From the NCBI GenBank assembly GCA_016783565.1, contig JADHWI010000008.1:1-63066 (forward strand): a DNA stretch of 63,066 nucleotides. Reading direction: 5' to 3'. Below, in pieces: positions 9,007 through 18,734 of this stretch. Numbering within the stretch: position 1 is the stretch's first letter; the number at the start of each line of letters is the position of its first letter. Both the position numbers and the translations under genes were made by a program. The DNA comes from Kiritimatiellia bacterium. GTDB lineage: Bacteria; Verrucomicrobiota; Kiritimatiellia; UBA8416; JADHWI01. The notes under the pieces were generated by a model. The model saw nothing but the letters and a program-made list of their open reading frames with translations. It made no database searches and was not told where the DNA came from.

Positions 9007-12000
9007 ATGAAGGCAAGATCGATCACACTCTTCGTGTGCACAGTAATGTGGTTTTCAGCATCTCTATGCACGGCAGACTGGTTTCCAGGTATGTCTAATA
9101 AGTGGGTTCAACATCCGGATCTGACAACTAACGGCATGGATGTGAGTGCCTCGGTAACGCTTGAACCGCCGGTTCTTGTGGCAGATGATTTCCGGTGCGA
9201 TGCTACAGGTCCGATTACGAATATTCATATCTGGGGATCATGGTTTAATGATGTTGTGCCGGAGGGCAACCCGAGTAACGTAAATTTTGTGTTGAGCATT
9301 CATGCGGATATTCCCGCAGAGCAGAGTCCGAGTGGCTACAGTATGCCGGGAGATGTGCTTTGGGCGCAGCGGTTTGATCCATCAATGTTCACGGTTCGCT
9401 CCGAGCAGGAGAGGGTGAGTGAGTGGTGGTACAATCCGGCGCTAAGAGAAATTATTCCTGAGGCGGATCAGATCTGTTGGCAATATAATTTTATGATCAT
9501 GGATCCGCCATTTGTGCAGGCAGGCACATTGCAGGTGCCTCTTGTATACTGGCTGGCTGTTCAGGCGGAACCTTCGGTTCCCGGTGCACAATTCGGGTGG
9601 AAGACATCGGTGGATCATTGGAATGATGCGGCAGCGTACGCAGTGGGCACGGCTCCGTATACCAATGGGTGGACAGTCCTGACATATCCGCCGCCTCACC
9701 CCGGAGCGCAGACACAGGAGCCGTTGGATCTTGCATGTGTCATCGTGGCAAGCAACCCGCCTCCGGCGGTTGAGATTGATGTGTTTCCTGAGTCCGCAGC
9801 AGTGGCTGATCTTGTGCATCCCACAGGCTCCTCGGAGCCTCTCCACCTGATGGGCCCCTCCGCAATGCATGTGTTTTTTGAAGGGCCCAACGAGGGGGAT
9901 GCGCGCGATGATGATAGGAATGGTACTGACGAAGTTCAGACCGAGATCGTTTCGTTGTCGCTGTCGGGCAGCAGCTCGCTGGGGCCGGTTCAGATGCATG
10001 TATGGCCCATGCAGCCAGCCGTGGGACAGATGGAGGAAGGGGTCAATGATACCTCGGGTTTATTGGATGTGGCGCCCTTTGGATCCGGGTCTGGATTTCA
10101 TATGGACAGCTTTTTTGACGTGTTTGTAGAGATTGAAATCGAGGGTAATGATCCGCTGGTGTCGGGAGGACCTACGCGCATGTCGGCTGTTCATACCCAT
10201 AAGCCGCCGGCGCAGGATGAGTCATACACGAATGAAACGGGAACGCTGGTTCCGTTGTTGGATGCAGCGGGGGAGCCTACGGGCTTCTCGCTCAGGATCA
10301 GAGAATTTACGCCGAATCCGGATCCCGCACCCGATGGTGTGTTGCGTTTGTGTCCAAAATGGATTCAACCGCCGGATTGTGATTACGGCCTCGATCTTCC
10401 TTCCTATGCTCAATGGGACCCTACGGGTCAGGGCATTACCAACACGTATCGCGTGGCGGATGATTGGATATGCGATGGACGTCCCATTGATGGTATCCGC
10501 TGGTGGGGTTCTTATCCTGGTTGGCTGAGATCGGTTCCGCCGGAGGATGAACAGAGTGGTCGTCCGATGGGGTTTCGGCTGACCTGGTATACGGATGTTC
10601 CTGAGGATGCTCCGGAAAATAGAATGGGATACAGCATGCCTGGAGAAGTATTAACAAACGTGTTTGTTCCGCTGGCATCCTTTGGTCAGATTCAAGTGGA
10701 TACCGGTACGGTTACGGAAACGTATTTTTGTGCAGTGACCAACAAGGAGGATCTTCCCGTCGAGCACGAGTACGAGTATCGGGTTGAGCTGCACGAACCG
10801 TGGAACGAGAAGGCGGGACGCATTTATTGGCTGAGCGTTGAAGCAATTTATGTTCCCGACTATGTGCCAGGTGCGGAAGGGGATGGTCCGGAATGGGGCT
10901 GGAAGACCTCGACGACTATGAACATCATTGATGATGCGGTCGTCTGGCCTGAAGCCGATATCGGGAGCGGCGCGCCAATCTGGTTCGAAATGATCTGGCC
11001 TGATTACCCTTGGCCGTTCTTGTTCTGGTCCCCGAATGATAGCTATACCATTTTCACTGATCCCGCAAACGAGGGTCCTTCTCTCAATATGGCGTTCGAG
11101 CTCTTAACTGAGGTTTGTCCGCGGCGAGCGACGAAGTGGTCGCAGATGCCGGACATGATCACAGGGACCGACATGTGGAGTTGGCGCTATGAGGACGATC
11201 AACCCATAGGATCTCCCTATCTGCGGGCTGACGACTTTATCTCTGATGGACGACGCATCACGGATATTCATTGGTGGGGATCCTACAGTAACTGGATGTA
11301 CTGGGTGGACGGGAGTGAGGGGTCTCCTGTTTTGCCTCCGAGCACAAACTTCTATCAGAAGCCGCTTGGCTTCAACCTGAGCTGGCACGATGAGGACCCC
11401 GCAGGGGGGTGTGTGCCCGGACCTGAGATCACGAACATCTTTGTGCGTATTGAGGACTGCCATGAAATGTATTACGGCGTCGTCACGCAGCTTTGGGTTA
11501 ACCCGGAGCCGCCGTACTACTTCGAGCATGAATACCAGTACTACGTGGATCTTCTGGATGTGGCGGAACCCTGGTACGAGAAAGAAGGAGGGCATTACTG
11601 GCTGAATATCGAAGCGGTATTCCCTCCGTTATTCCGTCCCATAGAGGAGCCAAATTTGCATGGGGGATGGGGCTGGAAAATCTCAGAGCGCGTTACGAGC
11701 CCGTGTTTCTCTGTGGAAAAGCCAAGGCCGGATGGTCCGTGGCAGGAGGCGATACTACCTCGAGACCATATCAATCCAGACGAGCCTTTTGATCTCGCAT
11801 TTGAGCTTACGACAGATGAGGTCGGCTTGGAGAGCGAGATTATCATCACCAATATCGCCATGGTGACGGTGGGACCCGCAAGCATCGTGAACTCCCTGGG
11901 CACATCCGGTGCGGGTACACAATATCTGGAAGCGTGTACGAATCTGCTGAATACCAACTGGGTCACGGTTCTGACCAACCCGTTTCCGCCGCCCATCACA

Positions 12001-12066
12001 AACGTTTGGTTGCATGCGGGAACAGTGCCTGTCTCTAACCGGTTCTACCGTGTTATTGAGAAATAG
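9007..12066 (+). CDS. Large secreted protein with three tryptophan-rich repeats and an FYR C-terminus
   Basis: The protein has 1019 residues. It begins with a clear signal peptide (MKARSITLFVCTVMWFSASLCTA). Three repeats follow, each containing a DD-F/W-x-C/S-D-x(2)-P/R-I-x-x-I-x-x-W-G-S segment: ADDFRCDATGPITNIHIWGS near residue 60, ADDWICDGRPIDGIRWWGS near 485 and ADDFISDGRRITDIHWWGS near 740. Each is followed by SMPGEVL- or PGPEI-like strands and by WGWKTS/ISER segments. The last ~60 residues, ending NRFYRVIEK, form the FYR-type terminal domain also seen at the end of the gene at 3-1715. Such repeats are known from secreted proteins of planctomycetes and verrucomicrobia; the function is unknown. 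Confidence 0.8.
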   Translation: MKARSITLFVCTVMWFSASLCTADWFPGMSNKWVQHPDLTTNGMDVSASVTLEPPVLVADDFRCDATGPITNIHIWGSWFNDVVPEGNPSNVNFVLSIHADIPAEQSPSGYSMPGDVLWAQRFDPSMFTVRSEQERVSEWWYNPALREIIPEADQICWQYNFMIMDPPFVQAGTLQVPLVYWLAVQAEPSVPGAQFGWKTSVDHWNDAAAYAVGTAPYTNGWTVLTYPPPHPGAQTQEPLDLACVIVASNPPPAVEIDVFPESAAVADLVHPTGSSEPLHLMGPSAMHVFFEGPNEGDARDDDRNGTDEVQTEIVSLSLSGSSSLGPVQMHVWPMQPAVGQMEEGVNDTSGLLDVAPFGSGSGFHMDSFFDVFVEIEIEGNDPLVSGGPTRMSAVHTHKPPAQDESYTNETGTLVPLLDAAGEPTGFSLRIREFTPNPDPAPDGVLRLCPKWIQPPDCDYGLDLPSYAQWDPTGQGITNTYRVADDWICDGRPIDGIRWWGSYPGWLRSVPPEDEQSGRPMGFRLTWYTDVPEDAPENRMGYSMPGEVLTNVFVPLASFGQIQVDTGTVTETYFCAVTNKEDLPVEHEYEYRVELHEPWNEKAGRIYWLSVEAIYVPDYVPGAEGDGPEWGWKTSTTMNIIDDAVVWPEADIGSGAPIWFEMIWPDYPWPFLFWSPNDSYTIFTDPANEGPSLNMAFELLTEVCPRRATKWSQMPDMITGTDMWSWRYEDDQPIGSPYLRADDFISDGRRITDIHWWGSYSNWMYWVDGSEGSPVLPPSTNFYQKPLGFNLSWHDEDPAGGCVPGPEITNIFVRIEDCHEMYYGVVTQLWVNPEPPYYFEHEYQYYVDLLDVAEPWYEKEGGHYWLNIEAVFPPLFRPIEEPNLHGGWGWKISERVTSPCFSVEKPRPDGPWQEAILPRDHINPDEPFDLAFELTTDEVGLESEIIITNIAMVTVGPASIVNSLGTSGAGTQYLEACTNLLNTNWVTVLTNPFPPPITNVWLHAGTVPVSNRFYRVIEK

Positions 12067-12072
12067 ATCAGA

Positions 12073-13185
12073 TTAATCGATGTCATACACGAGGAAGTCG
12101 CATTTGAGATCGCCGTTGGGCAGGGCGATTTTGAATTGTGGCTTTGCGGAGATCATGCGTTCGTAGTCGGGGGATCCCGCCAGCAAGCATACGCGCCAGC
12201 CATGTAGCCGACTGATAGTGGCCGCGAAACGCCTGCAGAAGTCGGGGTCTTTTTCAAGTCGTACGCCGTAAGGCGGGTTGGTTATCAGAAACTTTGCGGC
12301 TTCGTCTTTCTGAAGATCTAATATGGAGCGTTGCTTGAAGGCGGGCCGCACTCCGGCTGCGCGTGCGTTTTGTTTTGCTTTTTCCAGCAATTCAGGATCA
12401 TGATCGCAGGCAATCACACGTGCGGTCTTGCTCTTGACGCCGCGCCGCAGTTCACCCCTCAGCTCTTTGAGTTCGGCGCGATCTTCTTTGGAGAAACCGC
12501 ACCATCGCTCGAAACCAAATGTATCGCGTAACAATCCGGGAGCGAAGTTGGCAGACCACATAGTGGCCTCAATGGCGATGGTTCCGGAGCCGCACATGGG
12601 ATCCATCAGTGGGGATTGTCGATCCCATCCTGATAAGCGCAGCATTGTGGCTGCCAGGGTTTCACGCAGGGGCGCGACCCCGGCTTCACGGCCGTAGCCG
12701 CGCCGATGCAGAGGTTCTCCGGAGAGATCCAGATAGAGCGCCGCCTTGTTGTTTGCCAGGTATAGGAACACGCGGATGTCCGGATCGTTTTTGTCGATGT
12801 CGGGACGACCACCGGAGGTGGCACGTATATGATCGCAGATGGCATCCTTGACCTTGAGTGCGGCAAAACCGCTATGGGTGATGTCGCTGCCGACACAGAC
12901 GGCGTTTACGGATAATGTTTTGCTTCGATCAATGTAAGGCGACCAGTCAATGCCGCGAACGGCCTGATAGAGGCTGTCTGCTGTGGGAACGGGAAACCGT
13001 CCGAGTAGCAGTTGAATGCGTTGTGCGATGCGGGTGGTCAGGCAGGCGCGCCAGCCGTCCGGCATCTCCCCGCGAAATGGAATGCCGCCACGATTGAGGC
13101 GCACACTGGCAAATCCCAGTTCGCGCAGTTCCTCGCATAGCGCTTTTTCGGTGCCGGAAATGGCGGCGGCAAAGAACTCGTGCAT
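12073..13185 (-). CDS. THUMP-domain 23S rRNA guanine-N2 methyltransferase (RlmL N-terminal type)
   Basis: The 370-residue protein has an N-terminal ferredoxin-like/THUMP region (about 1-155) and a C-terminal SAM-dependent methyltransferase domain. Motif I is DPMCGSGTIAIEA near residue 195 and the catalytic motif is NPPYGVRL near 305, as in enzymes that methylate exocyclic amino groups of guanine in RNA. It corresponds to the RlmL half of RlmKL (YpsC-like proteins). The usual target is G2445 of 23S rRNA, but the exact site is not provable from sequence. Its start overlaps the next gene's stop by one base, so it is probably co-transcribed with the two genes upstream. Confidence 0.88.
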   Translation of the reverse strand: MHEFFAAAISGTEKALCEELRELGFASVRLNRGGIPFRGEMPDGWRACLTTRIAQRIQLLLGRFPVPTADSLYQAVRGIDWSPYIDRSKTLSVNAVCVGSDITHSGFAALKVKDAICDHIRATSGGRPDIDKNDPDIRVFLYLANNKAALYLDLSGEPLHRRGYGREAGVAPLRETLAATMLRLSGWDRQSPLMDPMCGSGTIAIEATMWSANFAPGLLRDTFGFERWCGFSKEDRAELKELRGELRRGVKSKTARVIACDHDPELLEKAKQNARAAGVRPAFKQRSILDLQKDEAAKFLITNPPYGVRLEKDPDFCRRFAATISRLHGWRVCLLAGSPDYERMISAKPQFKIALPNGDLKCDFLVYDID

Positions 13186-13436
13186 TATGCCCCCGCCTTT
13201 GTACGCATTTTACGAACGGATTCAAGGGCGTTGCCGCCGCGTCCTCGTCCAGCTCGCCGCTTCAGGATATCTTCGAGCATGTCCCAGTCCTCTTTTGTTG
13301 GGTCGCTATCATAGTCCCATGCCTCTTCGTCTGAGCGTTTGAATTGCCATTTGAGCCCATGTTTGGAAACGTGCACGCGCGTTTCACGCTTAATGCGGTT
13401 TTCAAGCTTAATGGTCCACGATATATTGTTATGCAT
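13185..13436 (-). CDS. Small basic hypothetical protein
   Basis: The 83-residue protein opens MHNNISWTIKLENRIKRETRVHVSKHG and has a WDYDSDPTKEDWDMLEDILKRRAGRGRGG tail rich in Arg and Gly. It is not recognised. The ATG at 13436 is preferred because AGGA lies just upstream and because it overlaps the stop of the MtfA-like gene by eight bases. It sits between the MtfA-like gene and the rRNA methyltransferase in one minus-strand unit. The basic tail suggests nucleic-acid contact, which is only an inference. Confidence 0.65.
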   Translation of the reverse strand: MHNNISWTIKLENRIKRETRVHVSKHGLKWQFKRSDEEAWDYDSDPTKEDWDMLEDILKRRAGRGRGGNALESVRKMRTKAGA

Positions 13437-14286
13437 GCTGTCCTGTTCTGATTCTAGGGGTCTGCGATTCCTGCCATTCAATCGGATTCAGATGATAGAA
13501 TGTTTTGAGTTCTCTATAAAGCTCAGGATGTTTCTTGTGCATTTGTTCCGGCTTTTCAAAGAACGTTTCGGTTGCCACGGCAAAGAACTCCGCCGGGTTG
13601 GTTGCGCCATAGCGGTCCATCACGGTTTTGCGTCCTTTGCGGGTGAAGCGCTGCAAGCGTGTATATTCTGAAGACAATACACGTGCCCAGGACGCATAGG
13701 CCGGGCGGGGGAGGATGGGGGCGCCATCCGCGTTGCCGTCCTCCTGATCCAGTTGGTGGGCAAATTCGTGCATGGTCACGTTGTGACCATCGTCAAAATT
13801 CATGGCTCCGCGTTTTACGCTATCCCAGGCCAGCACGACAACGCCGGTGTTCCATGATTCGCCAAGACGCACGGAGCCGTTGCCGTTTCCGCCGCCAAAC
13901 AGGCCATCGTTATTTGCAACATAGGTGCTGGGGTAGACCAGAATGCTGCGTAGTTTTGGATAGCAGCGAACATCGCGGTTGAGTAACAGAACGCAGGCCT
14001 GGGCTGCAATCAGCACACGAATCTCATCAGTGATTTCCTGTCCATCGCAACCTTCAAACTGTTTGGAAAACAGGAATTCCTGAATTTCGTCCTGTAGCTC
14101 TGTGCGCAGATATTCCGGTAGATATTGATAGGGCGGAAACTCGTTGTTCAGGATTTCCTCCCATGCGGGAGGGAAGGGTTCGGTTCGCGCCTTTTTGCAG
14201 GATTTCGCTCGTGCGGTTTTGCTGAGCGTATACAGTACGGCACAGGCTGCTGCGCCGCTTAAGAGTATGATGATCGTTACTGACAT
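13429..14286 (-). CDS. MtfA-family zinc metallopeptidase, membrane anchored
   Basis: The 285-residue protein starts with one transmembrane segment (VTIIILLSGAAACAVLYTL) and continues with the MtfA/DUF980 domain. The zinc-binding HEFAH motif (HEXXH) is followed by QLDQEDG, and a downstream PAEFFAVATETFFEKP helix supplies the third ligand region, as in Escherichia coli MtfA. MtfA there binds the repressor Mlc of the glucose PTS. No Mlc or PTS permease is seen here, so that partner cannot be assumed. The ATG at 14286 puts the start directly before the membrane segment. Confidence 0.87.
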   Translation of the reverse strand: MSVTIIILLSGAAACAVLYTLSKTARAKSCKKARTEPFPPAWEEILNNEFPPYQYLPEYLRTELQDEIQEFLFSKQFEGCDGQEITDEIRVLIAAQACVLLLNRDVRCYPKLRSILVYPSTYVANNDGLFGGGNGNGSVRLGESWNTGVVVLAWDSVKRGAMNFDDGHNVTMHEFAHQLDQEDGNADGAPILPRPAYASWARVLSSEYTRLQRFTRKGRKTVMDRYGATNPAEFFAVATETFFEKPEQMHKKHPELYRELKTFYHLNPIEWQESQTPRIRTGQHA

Positions 14287-14474
14287 GTTCAGATCTATAG
14301 CAGAGGGGGCGGTTGCGCGCAAGAGAAGGGGGCTTTGGGGCGAGTGCATCGCTTCTCAATTGTAACGCGACGATCCCTCGCTGTTCGAGGGCGACGGGGC
14401 ACACGCGTCCCGCAAAATGTCTGGTGTTTAAGCGGTTTCTTCTCGTACTCTGCGCGCGTATATGAAAGGCAAGT

Positions 14475-15269
14475 ATGATACCGCAAAATTGGACCTTATT
14501 TGATCACAGCCCTCAAGGGTGGGCTTTGTTGTTATTTGCCGCCATGGTGGTGGGTTTTTCCAAGACCGGCGTGGCGGGTGTGGGCATTTTGAATCCCGTA
14601 CTGTTTGCCATGATTTTTCCGGTTGCCGAGTCGGTTGGATTTCTTTTGCCCATGCTGATTATGGCAGATCTATTTGCGGTCGGCGCGTACCGTAAAGATG
14701 CCCAGTGGCGCTATCTGCTTTATTCGTTGCCCTGGGTGGTTGTGGGGATTGGTGTGGGCTATTTCTTTATGCGTCGATTTCAGTCTCTGGAGCAGGAGTA
14801 CGATAGCGTCATGCGTATCAGTATTGGCGTCATCGTGCTTGTTATGCTGGCCCTGAGCTTATGGCTCAAGTGGCGCCAGGGGCGACGCTCTGAGCTGCAC
14901 CCCCCGGTGTGGATGGCTCCTGCTTTCGGTTTGCTCACGGGGTTTACGACGATGCTGGCAAACGCGGCGGGGCCCATCTACACCATGTACCTGTTGATTT
15001 TTGCTTTGCCGAAGAAGCAGTTTATGGGTACGAGGGCTGTTGCTTTTTTTCTGATCAATTGGATCAAGGTGCCGCTGCAGTGGGATTTGGGTAATATCAC
15101 TGCGGAGTCGCTTGTGCTGAATGCGTGTCTGTTTCCGGCTATTGCCATTGGGGCATGGCTGGGAATTGTGACGTTGAAACATATTCCGGAGAAACTTTTC
15201 CGGGTGTTGATCCAGGTGCTGGTCTTACTGGCTTGCTTGCGATTGATTTATTCGGGGATCGTACCATGA
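14475..15269 (+). CDS. TauE/SafE family sulfite/anion exporter
   Basis: The 264-residue, strongly hydrophobic protein has about eight predicted membrane segments. It carries the family's two halves, seen in FSKTGVAGVGILNPVLFAMIF and in GLLTGFTTMLANAAGPIYTMY. Members export sulfite, sulfoacetate or other small anions across the inner membrane; the substrate here is unknown. The stop overlaps the next start by four bases (ATGA), so it is translated with the radical SAM gene. Confidence 0.88.
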   Translation: MIPQNWTLFDHSPQGWALLLFAAMVVGFSKTGVAGVGILNPVLFAMIFPVAESVGFLLPMLIMADLFAVGAYRKDAQWRYLLYSLPWVVVGIGVGYFFMRRFQSLEQEYDSVMRISIGVIVLVMLALSLWLKWRQGRRSELHPPVWMAPAFGLLTGFTTMLANAAGPIYTMYLLIFALPKKQFMGTRAVAFFLINWIKVPLQWDLGNITAESLVLNACLFPAIAIGAWLGIVTLKHIPEKLFRVLIQVLVLLACLRLIYSGIVP

Positions 15270-16147
15270 TCGAGAGTCACACTATGTTTCGCCCTCCGGC
15301 CGAAGCGTATAGCCTGCTGTTGCGGGTGGCTAATGGTTGTCCGTGGAACCGCTGTCGGTTCTGCGGCATGTACAAAGGCGTGCGTTATGATGCCTTGCCG
15401 CGCGAAGAGTGGATGGCGGACTTGGCGGAGCAGTCTGTCGTAGATCCGGCTGCCCGTCGCGTATTTTTGGCGGATGGTGATGTGATGCACCTGCCGACGG
15501 AATCGCTCTTGGATATTCTTAACGCTGTGAACAATGCCTTGCCGCAATTGGCGCGCGTGGGTAGCTATGCCAATGGTGCTTCCATTCTGAAGCACAGCGA
15601 AGTGCAACTTCGGCAGTTGCGCGAGTTGAAGCTGCATACGCTTTACATGGGGTTGGAAAGCGGGGACGATGGGGTATTGCGGGCGGCGGACAAGCGTGAG
15701 ACCGGTGCGGAAATGCTGGAAGCCGCATTGCGTGCTCAGGCGGCCGGATTGCGCATGTCTGTGATGGTGCTCATCGGGTTGGGTGGGCGCTCGAGATATG
15801 ATGCGCACGTGCGTCATACGGTGGACATTCTCAACCGCATGAAGCCGCGGCAGTTATCTTTTCTGAGAATGATTCCGGTGCCCAATACACCGATCGGCAA
15901 GGAATGGGATTGTGGTGAGCGTGACGACTTTCTCAGTGAACGGGAAGCCGTCATGCAAATGCGGGATCTGATTGACGGCCTCACGGAATGCACGTCCGTG
16001 CTGACGGCCAATCATGTATCCAATGTGGTTCCCATTGAGGGACGCTTACCCAAAGACCGGGGACGTCTGACGGGTATGCTGGATGCGGTTCTGTCTTCCG
16101 ATCGCCTCACGTCAGAGGGTCCCGGCGCATTTCCGTTGTCGTTGTAA
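15266..16147 (+). CDS. Radical SAM protein
   Basis: The 293-residue enzyme has the iron-sulfur cysteine motif GCPWNRCRFC (Cys-x4-Cys-x2-Cys) near residue 25. A TIM-barrel typical of B12-independent radical SAM proteins follows, with LADGD, LYMGLESGDDGVLR and SVMVLIGLGG. It resembles the COG1032-type group annotated simply as radical SAM protein; the substrate is unknown. The ATG at 15266 overlaps the exporter stop. An in-frame upstream start at 15125 would lie deep inside the exporter gene and is rejected. Confidence 0.85.
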   Translation: MIESHTMFRPPAEAYSLLLRVANGCPWNRCRFCGMYKGVRYDALPREEWMADLAEQSVVDPAARRVFLADGDVMHLPTESLLDILNAVNNALPQLARVGSYANGASILKHSEVQLRQLRELKLHTLYMGLESGDDGVLRAADKRETGAEMLEAALRAQAAGLRMSVMVLIGLGGRSRYDAHVRHTVDILNRMKPRQLSFLRMIPVPNTPIGKEWDCGERDDFLSEREAVMQMRDLIDGLTECTSVLTANHVSNVVPIEGRLPKDRGRLTGMLDAVLSSDRLTSEGPGAFPLSL

Positions 16148-16222
16148 CGGGTGAAATATTATTTTGACGAACGTAGTGTTTTTCATGCAAGTATTTATGT
16201 AGTACTCTTATCAGAGAGACTC

Positions 16223-18718
16223 ATGAAGGGATATTCGGGAATTAAAATATCACGCATAGTATGGTCGTTCTTTAGCCCCATTGTTTTACTGGCGGTATTG
16301 GCAGTGTGGGCGGTGTATGTGGCGATGTCGGTTCATCTGCCGGCTTTGCGTAGTGAGAATCATCTGGCGTCTGAAGAGGCTAACCTGCAATTGGCGGCGG
16401 ATGCAATTGCGCACCGCTTGTCGTCAGGAGCGCGAGCAGGAACTCGAAGCCTTGCCGATACACCAGAGATTGTGAGCACGATAGCGGGTGAGTTGCCGCC
16501 GGATGCACCCGAAGTGTTGCGTGTGCTGGATACGGTTCAGAAGCTGATTGATGCGGAAATTGTTTATGTGATGAACAGTGCCGGTACCGTAGTTGCCTCG
16601 ACACGGTACAATGGCGAAGGGTCGTCACTCACGGGGAAATCGTACGAATTCCGTCCGTACTTTATTCAGGCGATGCAGGGGAAAAGCAGCATTTATGCTG
16701 CGGTTGGCGTCACGACAGGCCGTCGTGGACTTTATTTCAGTGAGCCCGTTCAATTACCGGGAGCGATTGCGCCGGCGGGAGTGGTTGTGGCCAAGATGGG
16801 GCTGATCACTGTGGACGAGATTCTGGCCCTTTTTCATTCGCCTGTTTCGCTGTTATCACCCGATGGGATTGTTTTTGCATCCAACAGGGATGATTGGTTG
16901 TTGAAGGCGGCCTGGCCATTGTCGACTGACATACGTGAACGACTGCATCGTAGTCGGCAGTTCTCGGGGGCGGAATTGGTTTCTCTTGAACATGATTTGA
17001 CCGGCGAACGGGTGCATGTGGCAGGGCAGGAGCATGTACGGTTGTCGGTGGATGCTCCTCTTGAGGGTTGGCGTCTTGTGTCATGCGTATTGCCGGCCCC
17101 GTCATATCCTTTGACGCCGCAACAGCGGACATTGGCGGTTTTCTTATTCGGCGTTCTGTTGTTTTTCTTAATAGGGGCTATGGCCATTGCGTTTAGTGTC
17201 TGGTTGCGTCGACAGGCCGAAGAGCGTTACCGCCAGGTTGTCGAGAATATGAGTGAAGCGCTGGTCATTATTCAGAATGAGCGGGTGGCATTCTTTAATG
17301 AGCGTATGGTGGCCTTGCTGGGATATACTCCCGCAAAACTGCGGAGCATGGGGTTGCTCGACCCGATTTATGCGTTGGATCGTGAAAGAGTGAAAGCCTT
17401 TTACGAGGAGCGCCTGGCGAGTGAGTCGAAAAAAACGGAGCGCATTGAGATACGGATGCTGTGCCCGGATGGGAGCACGTTGTGGACATTAGTTAGTGCC
17501 GTTCGTGTCGTATGGCGCGGGCATCCCGCAGTACTTGCGTTTCTTGTGGATATCAGCGAGGAGAAGGCGCTGCGAGATCGGTTGAGTGAATCGGCTCGCA
17601 TGGAGGCTATTGGGCAGCTTGCAGGTGGCATTGCTCACGATTTCAATAATCTGCTTGTCGGCATTCTCGGGTATTCAGAGATTTTGCGCAGCAAGTTGGC
17701 TGAGGACGACACCAACAGGACGTTTGCTGAAGCCATCGAGACCGCTGCGCGTCGGGCTGCCGAATTGACCGAACAACTTCTCGGGTTTGCACAGCGCGGC
17801 CGACATCGCAGTGAACCCGTAAATATGCATATGATTATCGAAGAATCGGTAGAGTTATTGTCACGAACGTTGGGAGAGAATATTCAAGTCGAGACGCGTT
17901 GCGTTGCGACGTGTCCAGCGGTTCTGGGAGACCGCTCTCAACTCAAACAAGTTATTGCGAATTTTGGTGTTAACGCACGAGACGCGATGCCCGATGGCGG
18001 TAGGCTTACCATTGCTACTGCGGACATAGATTCGGCCGGAATGCGCACACGGGCATTGCCTTTTTCTGAGGATGGTTGGATTGAGATGACTGTGATGGAT
18101 ACGGGTTGCGGCATATCCGAGCGATTTCTTGGACGCATCTTTGAGCCATTTTTTACGACCAAAGGAAAAGGCAAGGGAACCGGGATGGGGCTTGCCATGA
18201 TTTATGGTATTGTGGCGAATCATAAAGGGACGATTGGTGTAAGCAGCGAAGTGGGCAAGGGAACAACGTTTACGATTTGTCTGCCGCGAACAAAAGGCAT
18301 GGATGCTCAGTCCCATGGTAACGAGGTGGATGAGAGTGTTGACGGATTGGATGGACATTGCATCATGGTTGTGGATGACGAAGCGGTGGTGGTGAATGTA
18401 GCCGCTGCAATTCTTCTGGAGGCAGGGTGCCGAGTCGAGAGTTTTACAAGCGGTACGGACGCGGTGGGGTATTACGGAAAACACGGTGACGAGATAGACC
18501 TTGTACTTTTGGATATGGAAATGCCGGGTATGGATGGCGGCGAATGTTTCCGTGCTCTAAAGGAGATCAATCCGGATATTAAGGTGTTGCTTTCCACCGG
18601 TTATGGTCTCAATGGAAAAGCCCAGGGGTTGCTTAACGAGGGCATGCTGGGCCTTATTCAAAAGCCTTATGCCGCGGCCGAGCTTTGTCGGATGGTTCGG
18701 CAAGTTCTTAGTGATTGA
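16223..18718 (+). CDS. Hybrid sensor histidine kinase with PAS and receiver domains
   Basis: The 831-residue protein has two membrane segments (about residues 12-35 and 310-335) framing a ~270-residue periplasmic dCache-like sensor. A PAS domain follows (EERYRQVVENMSEALVII), then the dimerisation helix with phosphoacceptor His in GGIAHDFNNLLVGILGYSEIL and the ATPase with DTGCGI, FEPFFTTK and GTGMGLAM. A C-terminal receiver has the phospho-accepting Asp in LLDMEMPGMDGG and the conserved Lys in IQKPY. The ATG at 16223 is chosen because it directly precedes the first membrane helix; a GTG at 16151 is also in frame. The signal is unknown. Confidence 0.92.
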   Translation: MKGYSGIKISRIVWSFFSPIVLLAVLAVWAVYVAMSVHLPALRSENHLASEEANLQLAADAIAHRLSSGARAGTRSLADTPEIVSTIAGELPPDAPEVLRVLDTVQKLIDAEIVYVMNSAGTVVASTRYNGEGSSLTGKSYEFRPYFIQAMQGKSSIYAAVGVTTGRRGLYFSEPVQLPGAIAPAGVVVAKMGLITVDEILALFHSPVSLLSPDGIVFASNRDDWLLKAAWPLSTDIRERLHRSRQFSGAELVSLEHDLTGERVHVAGQEHVRLSVDAPLEGWRLVSCVLPAPSYPLTPQQRTLAVFLFGVLLFFLIGAMAIAFSVWLRRQAEERYRQVVENMSEALVIIQNERVAFFNERMVALLGYTPAKLRSMGLLDPIYALDRERVKAFYEERLASESKKTERIEIRMLCPDGSTLWTLVSAVRVVWRGHPAVLAFLVDISEEKALRDRLSESARMEAIGQLAGGIAHDFNNLLVGILGYSEILRSKLAEDDTNRTFAEAIETAARRAAELTEQLLGFAQRGRHRSEPVNMHMIIEESVELLSRTLGENIQVETRCVATCPAVLGDRSQLKQVIANFGVNARDAMPDGGRLTIATADIDSAGMRTRALPFSEDGWIEMTVMDTGCGISERFLGRIFEPFFTTKGKGKGTGMGLAMIYGIVANHKGTIGVSSEVGKGTTFTICLPRTKGMDAQSHGNEVDESVDGLDGHCIMVVDDEAVVVNVAAAILLEAGCRVESFTSGTDAVGYYGKHGDEIDLVLLDMEMPGMDGGECFRALKEINPDIKVLLSTGYGLNGKAQGLLNEGMLGLIQKPYAAAELCRMVRQVLSD

Positions 18719-18734
18719 CGATGGCCCTTTCTGC

